Shown: positions 32,925-41,805 of the stretch, one piece after another
Numbering within the stretch: the first letter of the stretch is position 1
How the letters are laid out: every line of letters begins with the position of its first letter
Assembly: GCF_004212635.1 (NCBI RefSeq)
Contig: NZ_PSRT01000071.1
Coordinates: forward strand, 1-45,198
Reading direction: 5' to 3'
DNA length: 45,198 nt
From: Bradyrhizobium genosp. SA-3
GTDB lineage: Bacteria > Pseudomonadota > Alphaproteobacteria > Rhizobiales > Xanthobacteraceae
The notes under the pieces: model-generated
Database searches by the model: none
Told to the model about the DNA's origin: nothing
What the model saw: the letters and a program-made list of their open reading frames with translations, nothing else
Position numbers and translations under genes: made by a program

Positions 32925-34121
32925 ATGCAGGAGACCGCTGCCCGCGCCACTGCCTCGCGTGTCATTCCGTTCGATGCCGCCAAGCTCGACCGTCTCATGG
33001 AGGACGCCGGCCTCGACGTGTTGGTCGCGACCTCCAAGCACAATGTGCAGTACTTGTTGGGCGCTGAGCGGGCGATCTTCTTCGACTACATGGACGCGCT
33101 CGGCGTCAGCCGCTATTTGCCGGTCCTGGTCTATCCCAAGGGCGCCCCCGAGAAAGCGATCTATGTCGGCCACCGTATGGAGACCCATCAGCGCGCTGTC
33201 GCGCCGCCCTGGGTTCCACAGCTCCGGACCGAGTCCAATGGATCGGTCGATGCGATCACGCGGGCCGCAGGCCTGATCCGGGATGCCGGCGTGCCCTCGC
33301 GGCGGGTCGGGGTCGAGATGGCGTTCCTGCCGATGGATGCCGGCCGGGCTCTGGCCGACGCCCTGCCCGGTGCCGAGCTCAAGGACGCTCTCGTGGTGCT
33401 GGAGCGGCTGCGGGCAGTCAAGTCGGCGGAGGAATTGGCGAAGCTCAAGACCGCGTCCGAGCTCGTCATCGCATCCATGCTGGCGGTGATCGCCGGTCAC
33501 GGTCGGGGCACGACCAAGCAGCAATTGGCGGATGCGTTGCGCCTCGCCGAAGCCAACCGCGGACTGACCTTCGAGTATTGCTTGCTTGCCTGCGGCAGCA
33601 GCCACAACCGGGCGCCGTCGTCGCAGCACTGGGAGCAAGGCGAGGTGCTGTCGTTGGACTCCGGCGGCAATTATCACGGCTATATCGGCGACCTCGCGCG
33701 CATGGCCGTATTGGGCAAGCCGGATGTCGAGTTGAAGGACTATCTGGCCGAAATCGAGGCCGTGCAGCGCGCCGCCTTCGCCGCGGTCCGGCCGGGCGCC
33801 ATGGGCGGCGACATCTACGTCGCGGCCGAGCGACAGCTCGCCCAGATCACCCAGCGCGACTGCACCGATTTCCTGGCCCACGGCATGGGCCTCGTCAGCC
33901 ACGAGGCCCCTCGCCTGACCGCCAAGGGGCCGGTTCCCTACGACGACACTGACGCCCGCCAGCCGCTCGAGGCCGGCATGGTGGTGTCGATCGAGACCAC
34001 GATGAAGCATCCGACGCGCGGCTTCATCAAGCTCGAGGACACGGTCGCGGTGACGCCGACGGGATACGAGATTTTTGGCGAAGGCGGGCGTGGTTGGAAT
34101 TTGGGCGGCAACGCGCTTTAG
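32925..34121 (+). CDS. M24-family metallopeptidase (Xaa-Pro / creatinase fold)
   Basis: The 398-residue protein has an N-terminal creatinase-type domain (about 1-170) and a pita-bread catalytic domain (about 180-395). All five metal ligands are visible: Asp in LSLDSGGNYHG, Asp in GYIGDLARM, His in LAHGMGLVSHEAP, Glu in VVSIET and Glu in FIKLEDTVAV. So it is catalytically equipped, cleaving X-Pro peptides or hydrolysing a small amide, as creatinase or ectoine hydrolase do. ATG 32925 follows GGAGAG with six bases of spacing. It faces the TRAP/acyl-CoA ligase operon, which suggests it acts on the imported compound. It overlaps the next gene's end by four bases. Confidence 0.88.
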   Translation: MQETAARATASRVIPFDAAKLDRLMEDAGLDVLVATSKHNVQYLLGAERAIFFDYMDALGVSRYLPVLVYPKGAPEKAIYVGHRMETHQRAVAPPWVPQLRTESNGSVDAITRAAGLIRDAGVPSRRVGVEMAFLPMDAGRALADALPGAELKDALVVLERLRAVKSAEELAKLKTASELVIASMLAVIAGHGRGTTKQQLADALRLAEANRGLTFEYCLLACGSSHNRAPSSQHWEQGEVLSLDSGGNYHGYIGDLARMAVLGKPDVELKDYLAEIEAVQRAAFAAVRPGAMGGDIYVAAERQLAQITQRDCTDFLAHGMGLVSHEAPRLTAKGPVPYDDTDARQPLEAGMVVSIETTMKHPTRGFIKLEDTVAVTPTGYEIFGEGGRGWNLGGNAL

Positions 34122-34945
34122 CGCGGCGGCAACAGATCGAGCCGGCTCTGCGCCTTCTTGACGACTGCTGCGAACCAGCTCTGGCTCGGCGCTTCCTTGG
34201 CGAAGCAGGCTGTGAAGGCGGTCATCGCATTGTCTTCGCGGGTCATGTCGCCGCGCAGGTCCTTCTTGTCGACCGGCTTGGCCATCATTTGTTTCCAGAC
34301 TTTCTCGCAGGCCGGTATCGGAGTGGTCTTTACGGCGTCCGATGTTGCGATGAAGAACACCTTGTCGCCCTGGATCGCGACGACGTCGATTTCATCCGGC
34401 GGCGCCTTGAGACCGCCATTGCCGCGCACGCCGAGCACCGCGATCGCGGCACTCGCCGCCGCAGGCTTGGTGATCGGCAGCTCCGCATAGATGGCGAAGG
34501 CGGCGTCCTGGATCGCGTAGTAGTAGAAGCGGTCGGATTTCAACGCTGCGCCGCTCTCCTGCGGCATGCCATCCTCGCGATGCTCGCCCAGCCAATGCTT
34601 GAGCAGCGTGGTCGTGGTCACCACCGCTTGCGTCTTGTAACTTTCCGAGGCGAAGCTGAGCCCGTCGAGATGGCCGAAGCCGATGTCGTTCTTGAACAGC
34701 GTATCGACGTTCGACTTGCCCTCGGCCGGTAGCCCCTTGATCGTAACAGGTCCCACCAGGCCGCGCAGCACGCCTGCCAGCTCCTTGAGCGCGGCATCGT
34801 GCTGCTTATAGATCTCGTCGCTCTCTTTGGCTGCCGAGAACTTTGCGATGTAGCGATCGCGCAGGTCGAGATAATGCTGCTCGGGCGCGGCCGCATAGGC
34901 GGGTGTTGCCAAGGCGAGCAGGCAGAGCAAGGTGGGTAATCTCAT
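34118..34945 (-). CDS. exported hypothetical protein
   Basis: The 275-residue product has a signal peptide (MRLPTLLCLLALATPAYAA) and a mostly helical mature part with two cysteine-containing segments (PIPACEKVW and FTACFAKEAP) that may pair. I do not recognise a family; no catalytic motif is seen. It is convergent with the M24 gene (four-base overlap). Exported location is the only solid inference. Confidence 0.8.
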   Translation of the reverse strand: MRLPTLLCLLALATPAYAAAPEQHYLDLRDRYIAKFSAAKESDEIYKQHDAALKELAGVLRGLVGPVTIKGLPAEGKSNVDTLFKNDIGFGHLDGLSFASESYKTQAVVTTTTLLKHWLGEHREDGMPQESGAALKSDRFYYYAIQDAAFAIYAELPITKPAAASAAIAVLGVRGNGGLKAPPDEIDVVAIQGDKVFFIATSDAVKTTPIPACEKVWKQMMAKPVDKKDLRGDMTREDNAMTAFTACFAKEAPSQSWFAAVVKKAQSRLDLLPPR

Positions 34946-35027
34946 GGCAATGTCCGCAAACGACTGGGAGCTATCTCCAGTCTTTGTGCCGGTGCCGGGC
35001 GAGGAGGTTCATCCGCGATGCCGCACC

Positions 35028-35107
35028 CTACTCTGCCGGCGTGAGCTGCTGCCGGCCGAGGCGCGGCACTGGCAGCAAGGTGAGGTGCTGTCGTTGAACA
35101 CCGGCGG
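35028..35107. other. mosaic scar of two nearby genes
   Basis: Bases 35028-35064 match 35795-35831 (the 3' end of the PepSY gene, including its stop) with one mismatch in 37. They abut 35063-35107, which matches the M24 gene at 33622-33666 in 40 of 45 positions. No gene is supported in the 34946-35216 gap. Confidence 0.6.
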
Positions 35108-35216
35108 AGATCGCGTTGAGCATCTCAACAGGCCATGCGCAAGCCGTGTGTCGTGGCAGGGCGAGAAGAGACTGTGCTCTTCGCGCGCGACGCACGGCGA
35201 GCGATCGCAGTCTCTC

Positions 35217-35597
35217 TCAATAGCTTCGGCCTGGGCCAGATGAGCCGCGCGAACCTCGCGCGCCGCGGAAGTAACGGCACCACCCGTCCGGGCTGATAGG
35301 TCCGGCAACGATCTCGCAGCTGCCGGGAGGCCGGAAATGCGCACAAACCCCGCAGCGCTGGGCTCCGTTTGGTTGATACTGGTATTGCGCAACCTCTTTC
35401 GGGATGGGCCTGCGTGCGCGGGCATAGGCACCCGTGGCAGATCCTGCCGTGCCATGGGCCCACGCCGGAGCCGCAGCCGCGCCCGCAAGCGCTGCGCCGC
35501 AGAGCGATTTCGCGATGAAGCCGCGGCGAGAAACACCTTGATCGGGCTTGTTGCTAGAGGAAGAGCTTGCACCTACCGGCTTGGATTGATCACTCAT
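35217..35597 (-). CDS. high-potential iron-sulfur protein (HiPIP), Tat-exported
   Basis: HiPIPs carry one [4Fe-4S] cluster and shuttle electrons in the periplasm. From ATG 35597 (AGGAGG seven bases upstream) the 126-residue product has a twin-arginine signal (SRRGFIAKSLCGAALAG, cleavage near AWA), a mature part of about 78 residues, and four cluster cysteines: CGVC (82, 85), GSCEIVAGPI (94) and GWCRYF (107). This is the exact HiPIP spacing. The last 16 residues are a Gly/Ser/Arg tail. It may serve a respiratory or ferric-reductase route with the PepSY protein next to it (inference). Confidence 0.87.
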   Translation of the reverse strand: MSDQSKPVGASSSSSNKPDQGVSRRGFIAKSLCGAALAGAAAAPAWAHGTAGSATGAYARARRPIPKEVAQYQYQPNGAQRCGVCAHFRPPGSCEIVAGPISPDGWCRYFRGARGSRGSSGPGRSY

Positions 35598-35794
35598 CAG
35601 TCGCCTCCTGGCGGACCGCCTTCGGCAAGTGGGATTTCCCTGGAACTCACAAACCGTACCGGAATATCCTTGGTTCCTAAATATCCTCAGGTGACCGTAA
35701 TCGCAGCGCGGCGCGTCAACCACGGACGTGCGCTACGGATTCACACCGAGGCTCGGTTTCGCGGCAAGGTTCACCCGAAGGCCGGACGAGCGCG

Positions 35795-37087
35795 CTACTC
35801 TGCCGGCGTGAGTTGCTGCCGGCCGAGGCGCATCGCCGCGGTCTCGCGCACGCGCACGCGGGCGCGACGCTTGCGCCACCAGATCACGACGCCGGTGACC
35901 GAGAGAGCCGCCACGACGAGGCCCATGATCGAGATCAGGATGCGGCCGAACAGCCCGACGATGCGGCCCGAATGCAGCGGGAATTGCGCCTGCACGAAGA
36001 TATCGGCGGCGGTGCCGACCCAGGACAGCCGTTCGCCGATGGGGCGGCCGTCCTCGCTGTCGTAATAGAGCTGCGCCGGGCCGACGCCGCCGGCGCCGTG
36101 GTCGTCGCCGGGATGAAAGAAGGCGGCGGCATAGACGCCATGGGCCGGGCCGTAGCTGATCGCGCCGACTGGGGTGGTCCACCCTCGCCCCTTGCCGTCG
36201 GCCGCCGCGCGCCCCGCGATGTCGGCAAAGCTGACCTTGGGCTCGATGGGATTGTCGAGATCGCGATATGGCCGCTGCTCATAAGGCGTCGGGGTGTAGT
36301 TCGAGACCATCTTCATCAGCGGCGAGAACACCTCGAAATACAGGTTCAGCGAGAACGCCGTGAAGGCGATGACGAACAGCACGCCCCAGGTCCACAGGCT
36401 GAAGGCGCGATGGATGTCGAAATTGATCCGGTAGGCACTGCCCGAGGTCTTGATGGTCCAGGCCGGCGCCCACCGCGCCCAGAAGCCGCGCTCGAGCTGG
36501 CGCGTGACTTCAGGCGCCCGCACCGCCTTGGCGCGCCGGCGCGAGGGCAGCGTCAGATAGAAGCCGACGAAGCAATCGATGGTCCAGATGATGGCGATCA
36601 CCCCAAGCACGCGCATGCCCCAGCGGTCGCTACCCCAGAATTCCGGGATGTGCATGGTGTAGTGCAGCTTGTAGAGGAACGAGACGAAGTTTTCTCTCGT
36701 CACCGGCCACACTGCGCCCCAATAGCGCCGGCCGAGCTCCGCGCCGGTGTTGGGATCGAGGAAGACTTGATTGTAATCGAGCGGGTAACGCTTTCCGGTC
36801 GCCGGATCGATCCGCGGCATGACGAAGAACCACAGCGAGTGGCGCTCCTCTGGCGTCGTGAAGAGATAAACCACGCGCGCGCGGGGATCCCGCTGCTCGA
36901 TCATCTTGGCGAGCTCGATCGAGGGAATCGCCGGGCCTTTGCTCGAGACGTCGAACAGATGGCTGTTCAGGACGTCGTCGATCTCATGGTCCCACGAGAT
37001 GATCGCTCCGGTGATGCCGGAGAAGAACAGGAAGCCGGCGGTCAGCAGTCCCGCCCAGCGATGCAGCCGTCCGAATATCGCTCTCAT
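35795..37087 (-). CDS. PepSY-TM membrane protein (FegB/PiuB-like)
   Basis: This 430-residue protein has an N-terminal LHRWAGLLTAGFLFFSGITG (first helix, with the histidine typical of PepSY-TM), a PepSY-like periplasmic stretch, FLYKLHYTMHIPE, IDCFVGFYLTLP, NFDIHRAFSLWTWGVLF, and a last helix ILISIMGLVVAALSVTGVV followed by a basic tail. PepSY-TM proteins next to siderophore receptors, such as PiuB and Bradyrhizobium FegB, are thought to free or reduce iron from the siderophore at the inner membrane. The gene follows the receptor on the same strand with a 187-bp gap holding a palindromic repeat. Confidence 0.87.
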   Translation of the reverse strand: MRAIFGRLHRWAGLLTAGFLFFSGITGAIISWDHEIDDVLNSHLFDVSSKGPAIPSIELAKMIEQRDPRARVVYLFTTPEERHSLWFFVMPRIDPATGKRYPLDYNQVFLDPNTGAELGRRYWGAVWPVTRENFVSFLYKLHYTMHIPEFWGSDRWGMRVLGVIAIIWTIDCFVGFYLTLPSRRRAKAVRAPEVTRQLERGFWARWAPAWTIKTSGSAYRINFDIHRAFSLWTWGVLFVIAFTAFSLNLYFEVFSPLMKMVSNYTPTPYEQRPYRDLDNPIEPKVSFADIAGRAAADGKGRGWTTPVGAISYGPAHGVYAAAFFHPGDDHGAGGVGPAQLYYDSEDGRPIGERLSWVGTAADIFVQAQFPLHSGRIVGLFGRILISIMGLVVAALSVTGVVIWWRKRRARVRVRETAAMRLGRQQLTPAE

Positions 37088-37109
37088 CGTTCGAATCCCA
37101 CCTCAGTCT

Positions 37110-37222
37110 CATGGTTCGAGACGCCCGCTTTGGGCGGGCTCCTCACCATGAGGGTTTGGGAGTTTGCCGCGAAACATGACCTCATCCTGAGGAGCCCGCC
37201 GACAGCGGGCGTCTCGAAGGAT
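37110..37222. repeat. palindromic MITE-like element between receptor and PepSY genes
   Basis: The arms TTCGAGACGCCCGC (37115-37128) and GCGGGCGTCTCGAA (37205-37218) are perfect inverted repeats, and inner arms GGGCTCCTCACCATGAGG / CTCATCCTGAGGAGCCC extend the pairing. The whole can fold into a long hairpin. I recognise this as a dispersed bradyrhizobial repeat, not a coding element. Confidence 0.75.
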
Positions 37223-37274
37223 GCGCCGCGATGAAGCCGCCTGCCGAACTGTCTCCCATGTGTGGTTGCCCTGC

Positions 37275-39566
37275 TCACCAGCGGTAGGTCAACTTGCCGA
37301 TCGCCTTGCGCCCCTCGGCATACATGCACCCCGCCAGTCCGTAGCAGGCGGCGACATAACGTGTGTCGGCGAGGTTGGTGACGTTCAGTGACAGACGCCA
37401 ATTGTCCCTGGTGTAGGCCAAAAGCGCATCCAGCACGGTCGAGGATCCCACCTTGAATGTGTTGGCATCATCACCCCAGGTCGCGCCGACATAGCGGATG
37501 CCGCCGCCGAACTGCAAGCCTGCGAGCGGTCCGTTCTGAAGCGTATAGTCGCTCCACAGCGAGGCGCGGTTGAGCGGCACGGTGACCGGCGCCTTGCCGA
37601 CATTCACTGGATCCTGCGTGACCATGGCATCGACATAGGCATAGGCCGCGCGCAGGTTCCAGCCGTCGGCGAGCGACATCGTGCCTTCGAGCTCGATGCC
37701 GCGCGACTTCACCTGACCGGTCTGTTCGGCGAAGTTGGTTGCAGGCACGTAGACGACGACGTTGTCACGCGTCAGGTCGAAGGCTGCGAAAGTGAACAGC
37801 GCGTTCCAGCCGAGCGGCTGGTACTTGACGCCGACCTCGTACTGCACGCCGGTCTCGGGATTAAGCATCTGGCCGCCCGGTCCCGTGGCGAGCACCGGCA
37901 GGAACGATTCCGAGTAGCTGAAATACGGCGCGATGCCGCTGTCGAAATTGTACATCACGGCGGCACGGCCGGTGAAAGCCGAAGCATCCTTCGAAACCGA
38001 CGTATTGGAGATGCCGCTGTCGAGCTGCGTCGTCACGAAATCCTGGCGGCCGCCGAGCTGGAACGACAGCCGACCGAGCTTGATCTGGTCCTGCGCGTAG
38101 AGGCCGAGTTGCGACTGCTTGACGCCGGTGTTGTCGCTCATCGCGCCGATGGTCCAGTCGTAGCTGTAGACCGGGTTGAACACGTTGACCTCCGGCGACG
38201 ACGTCGTAACGCTAAAAGCGGTGTCGCGAAACGCGGTGTTGCGATAGTCGATCCCGACCAGCGTGGTGTGGTTGAGGATGCCGGTGGTGAACTTGCCCTG
38301 GAGCTGGTTGTCCACCGCGAACGAGTTGATGTACGAGTTGCTGTAGCTGCCGAAACGCCCCAGCTGCCCCGCCGCCTCGTCGGTATATCCCGTGCCGTAG
38401 AAGGTCTTTTCCTCGTTGTGCTGATAGGCGTAACGCAGGTTCTGCCGGAACGTGATGTTGTCGGTGAAATCGTGCGAGAGCTGGTAGCCTGCGGTCGCGA
38501 TCTCGGTGTTGAAGGCGTTGAAGCTCGGCACGCCCGCGAAGAACGAGACCGGGATGGTGCGGCCGTTGTTCGGCCATACCGTGCCCGAGGCCGGCAGGAA
38601 CTGGAGGCCCCACCCTGCCCGGTCGCGCTGGTAGTTGGCGAGCAAGGTGATGGTGGTGTCCTCGTTCGGCTTGAAGGTGACGGCGGGCGCGATGAAGACG
38701 CGGTTGTCCTTGGTGAAGTCGACCTGAGTCTCGCCGTCGCGCACCACGCCGGTGAGGCGCCACAGCACCGTGCCTTCCTTGTTGGCGGGGCCGCCCATGT
38801 CGAACTGGCCCTGATAGCGGTTGAAGCTGCCGCCGGAGATCGACACCTCGCCGAACTGCTGCGCGGTCGGCAGCTTGGTCACGTAGTTGAGGATGCCGCC
38901 GGTGCCGCTGCCGCCATACATCGCTGAGGACGGCCCCTTGAGAATTTCGATGCGCTCGGCCCCGTAGGGATCGAGGCCGTTGAAGTGCACGTAGTTGCTG
39001 GATGGAATCCGCAAGCCGTCGACGTAGAGGCCTGACATGGTCGTGTCGAAGCCGCGGATCTGAAGGGCGCCGAAGCGGGTGTCCGAGCCGCCATTGACGT
39101 CGCCGCTGACGCCGGCCGTGTAGCGCAGCGCCTCGCCGATCGAGACCGCGCCCTGGTTTCTGACCTGGTCGGTGGTGACCACGGACACCGACTGCGGCGT
39201 TTCGATCAGCGGTGTATCCGTCTTGGTGGCGGTGCCGCTCCTGGTGGCGACGAAACCGCGCACCGGACCATTGGCGCGTTCGCCGGTGGCGCCGTTCGAT
39301 GCCGACTGGGTTGGCGCAGCTTGCTGCGCCGGAGCGCGACGATTGGCGCGAGAGGCGCGTGTCGCCGCCGATCTTCGTGACGATGTAATCGCCGCGGGAC
39401 GAGCGCGTTGGGCTGGCGCGTCGACGGTGACAGCGGGAATCTGCGTCTGGGCTTGCACGTCACCGAGCGGCACGGAGAGAGCAAATGTGCTGACCGCACC
39501 GAAGAAGAGAAGATGAATCTGCCGGCGACGCGTGTCATCACGCGAAGAAAGTTGGAAGTCGGTCAC
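37275..39566 (-). CDS. TonB-dependent siderophore receptor (FhuA/FegA-like)
   Basis: This 763-residue outer-membrane protein imports a ferric siderophore using TonB energy. The signal peptide lies near residues 20-40 (ending VQAQ), then a region rich in Ala/Arg/Gln linkers, then a plug (about 115-240) with ETPQSVSVVTTDQVRNQGA, LQIRGFDTT and ILKGPSSAMYGGSGTGGILNYV, then 22-strand barrel ending in KLTYRW with the terminal aromatic. The plug resembles ferrichrome-type receptors; the tandem with a PepSY protein is that of fegAB. No clear Fur box is visible upstream; AGAA-t-TTCT (39662-39670) is a weak iron-box candidate. Confidence 0.9.
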   Translation of the reverse strand: MTDFQLSSRDDTRRRQIHLLFFGAVSTFALSVPLGDVQAQTQIPAVTVDAPAQRARPAAITSSRRSAATRASRANRRAPAQQAAPTQSASNGATGERANGPVRGFVATRSGTATKTDTPLIETPQSVSVVTTDQVRNQGAVSIGEALRYTAGVSGDVNGGSDTRFGALQIRGFDTTMSGLYVDGLRIPSSNYVHFNGLDPYGAERIEILKGPSSAMYGGSGTGGILNYVTKLPTAQQFGEVSISGGSFNRYQGQFDMGGPANKEGTVLWRLTGVVRDGETQVDFTKDNRVFIAPAVTFKPNEDTTITLLANYQRDRAGWGLQFLPASGTVWPNNGRTIPVSFFAGVPSFNAFNTEIATAGYQLSHDFTDNITFRQNLRYAYQHNEEKTFYGTGYTDEAAGQLGRFGSYSNSYINSFAVDNQLQGKFTTGILNHTTLVGIDYRNTAFRDTAFSVTTSSPEVNVFNPVYSYDWTIGAMSDNTGVKQSQLGLYAQDQIKLGRLSFQLGGRQDFVTTQLDSGISNTSVSKDASAFTGRAAVMYNFDSGIAPYFSYSESFLPVLATGPGGQMLNPETGVQYEVGVKYQPLGWNALFTFAAFDLTRDNVVVYVPATNFAEQTGQVKSRGIELEGTMSLADGWNLRAAYAYVDAMVTQDPVNVGKAPVTVPLNRASLWSDYTLQNGPLAGLQFGGGIRYVGATWGDDANTFKVGSSTVLDALLAYTRDNWRLSLNVTNLADTRYVAACYGLAGCMYAEGRKAIGKLTYRW

Positions 39567-39661
39567 GTCTTGGAAGCCCCACGCACTGCCGGCTTTGCCG
39601 GTATCATTTTTGATGCCCCGCCCTAACCCAGGCGGTTTCGGAGTGCGATAGGAACAGCGTT

Positions 39662-39670
39662 AGAATTTCT
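39662..39670 (-). promoter_or_regulatory. weak candidate iron-responsive site
   Basis: AGAA-t-TTCT is a short inverted repeat within the 204-bp gap upstream of the siderophore receptor. Irr/Fur sites of rhizobia contain similar halves, but this is a short, partial match. Confidence 0.15.
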
Positions 39671-39770
39671 CCAGACGTGTGCGCAGCATGTGCGGCGAAT
39701 GCGCCCAGTCACGTTTCGAATGTTTCCAGACGGACGAGAATCTACTCGTCCGCAACATCTGTAAACGGTA

Positions 39771-40436
39771 TCAGCGATGCCGCAGCCGGCGGTTGACGCG
39801 ACGCGCCAGATAATCGCCCGCGCTCTGCACGAGCTGCACCAGCGCGATCAGCACGACGACGACGGCCAGCATCATCTCCGGCATGAACCGCTGATAGCCA
39901 TAGCGGATGCCGAGATCGCCGAGGCCTCCGCCGCCGACGGCGCCGACCATGGCGGAATAGCCGAGCAGGCTGACCACCGCGAGCGTCAGCGCCAGCACCA
40001 GGCCCGGCAGCGCCTCGGGGATCAGCACCTTGAGCACGATCTGGATCGGCGAGGCCCCGAACGAGGACGCCGTTTCAATGAGGCCGGCATCGACCTCGCG
40101 GATCGCGGCTTCGACGAGGCGCGCGATGAATGGCGTCGAAGCGATGGTCAGCGGCACGATCGCCGCTGTCGATCCGATCGAGGTGCCGGCGACGAGGCGC
40201 GTGAACGGGATGATGGCGACGACCAGGATGATGAAGGGCGTGGACCGCGTCGCGTTGACGATGACGCCGAGCACGCCGTTGATGGCAGGTGCCGCGAACA
40301 GCTCCCCCTTCCGGCTGGTCGCAAGAAAGACGCCGAGCGGCAGACCGAAGACGGTGCCGAGCAGCGCCGCGATGCCGACCATGAACAGGGTTTCGCCCGT
40401 GGCCTGGGCGATCAGGTTGATGAGTTCAGGCGACAT
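39771..40436 (-). CDS. metI: methionine ABC transporter permease
   Basis: MetI is the membrane half of the D/L-methionine importer. This 221-residue protein has five hydrophobic segments and the EAA-loop ETASSFGASPIQIVLKVLIP, the coupling loop that touches MetN. Its ATG overlaps the last codons of metN (11 bases), so the two are coupled. No metQ follows; 205 bp of non-coding DNA and the siderophore receptor come next. Confidence 0.92.
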   Translation of the reverse strand: MSPELINLIAQATGETLFMVGIAALLGTVFGLPLGVFLATSRKGELFAAPAINGVLGVIVNATRSTPFIILVVAIIPFTRLVAGTSIGSTAAIVPLTIASTPFIARLVEAAIREVDAGLIETASSFGASPIQIVLKVLIPEALPGLVLALTLAVVSLLGYSAMVGAVGGGGLGDLGIRYGYQRFMPEMMLAVVVVLIALVQLVQSAGDYLARRVNRRLRHR

Positions 40437-41561
40437 GGCCGAGACGCTCCGCCGGGAATTGATATCGAGACAGCCAGGCGAGCGTCCGCGTCACCGCGTC
40501 CTCTCCGCCAGAAATGCCAAAAGGAATGCCGAGGACGAGCGAGCCGACGTGCTGGCCGCTGATCTCGTCGATGCGCGCCGAGAGCACTGCAACGTCGAGG
40601 CCGAGCTCACGGGCAAGGCGCGCCACCAGCGTATCGCCGGCGCGGCGCCGCGGACCTGGATGCGGATCACGGCCTGCCCGCCTGCGATAGGCTCTGGCAC
40701 GATCCGGCTCGCCAGCGACACCGGCAGACTGTCGCCGATCACCTCCGCCAGGAAGGACTGCGTGATCGGGTGCCTGGGTTGGGTGAAGATGTCAGCGACG
40801 TGGCCGCTCTCGACCACGTGGCCGGCGTCGAGCACCACGACCTCCTTCGCGAGCTGACGTACCACCGACATTTCGTGGGTGATCAGCACGATGGTCACCC
40901 CGAGCTCGCGGTTGATATTGGCGAGCAGATCGAGGATCGCGCGTGTGGTCTGCGGATCGAGCGCCGAGGTCGCCTCGTCCGACAGCAGCACGCTCGGCCG
41001 CGTGGCGAGGGCCCGCGCGATGCCGACGCGCTGCTTCTGGCCGCCGGAGAGTTCCGAGGGATAGCGGTCGTGCTTGTCGGCGATGCCGACCAGCGCGAGC
41101 AGCTCGGCGACACGGGCCTTGATGTCGGCCTTGGCCCAGCCGGCGATCTCGAGCGGCAGCGCGATGTTGTCGGCCGCCGTGCGCGACGACAGCAGGTTGA
41201 AGTGTTGGAAGATCATGCCGATCGAGCGCTGCGCCAGCCGCAATTCGCGCCCTGCGAGCGCCGAGATGTCTCTGTTATCGACGATGACGCGGCCCGTGGT
41301 CGGCTTTTCCAGCCCGTTGATCAGCCGGACCAGGCTCGACTTGCCGGCGCCGGAGCGGCCGATCACGCCGGTGATGGAGCCGCGCGGAATCGCGAAGTCG
41401 ATGTCTTGCAGCGCCTTGACGCCGGGCTTGCCGCGATAGGCCGGATAGGTCTTTGAGATGCCGGCGAAACGGACCATCGCGTCAGGCTCGGTCGCGGCGG
41501 GCGAAATCGCTTCAGGCGTCTGGATCGGTTGTCCGATCGCAAGCGATTGGTGGGCGTTCAT
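40426..41561 (-). CDS. metN: methionine ABC transporter ATPase, C-terminal frameshift
   Basis: MetN powers methionine import. The ATPase core is intact: Walker A GRSGAGKSS, Q-loop IGMIFQHFNLL, signature LSGGQKQRVGIARAL, Walker B VLLSDEATSALDP, and ITHEMS. Near 40641-40646 one base is missing in a GC-rich run: the frame holding the ATPase would go on into nonsense (PAIRWWRALPV), while the neighbouring frame carries the proper NIL regulatory domain (VARLARELGLDVAVLSARID ... SRYQFPAERLGHVA) to a stop at 40426. NIL binds methionine and shuts transport. ATG 41561 (MNAHQSL) has AAGG nine bases upstream; 41576 and 41627 are alternatives. A sequence error or a real loss of feedback control are both possible. 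Confidence 0.8.
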
Positions 41562-41805
41562 GGTGGTGGCCTTCATGCACAATGGTTCGCTTGCCCGCAA
41601 AACACGCGGGAAGCCTGGTCGCATCATGCGACGGGATTGGAACCGCGATGAGGGCTCGTATAAGCGCGCTGCACCGCAGCACGCACCATCGCCCTTTCAG
41701 GTCCGTCTTGCAATGTCAGATATCTGCGGGAGTTGGATGAAACTTTCCAAATCCCGCCCGCGGGGGAGAAAATTTATTCGCCAGGCCATCAGCCTCGAAC
41801 CCGGC

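Noticed and set aside
35813..37234. 473-codon open frame antisense to the PepSY gene
   Set aside because: Same reason; the sense frame has membrane helices and motifs.
40636..40650. Programmed frameshift in metN
   Set aside because: No slippery heptamer, stem or Shine-Dalgarno-like stimulator is visible; a plain indel is simpler.
41562..41805. SAM-type riboswitch upstream of metN
   Set aside because: I looked for SAM-II/SAM-V-like cores and pseudoknot partners and found none.
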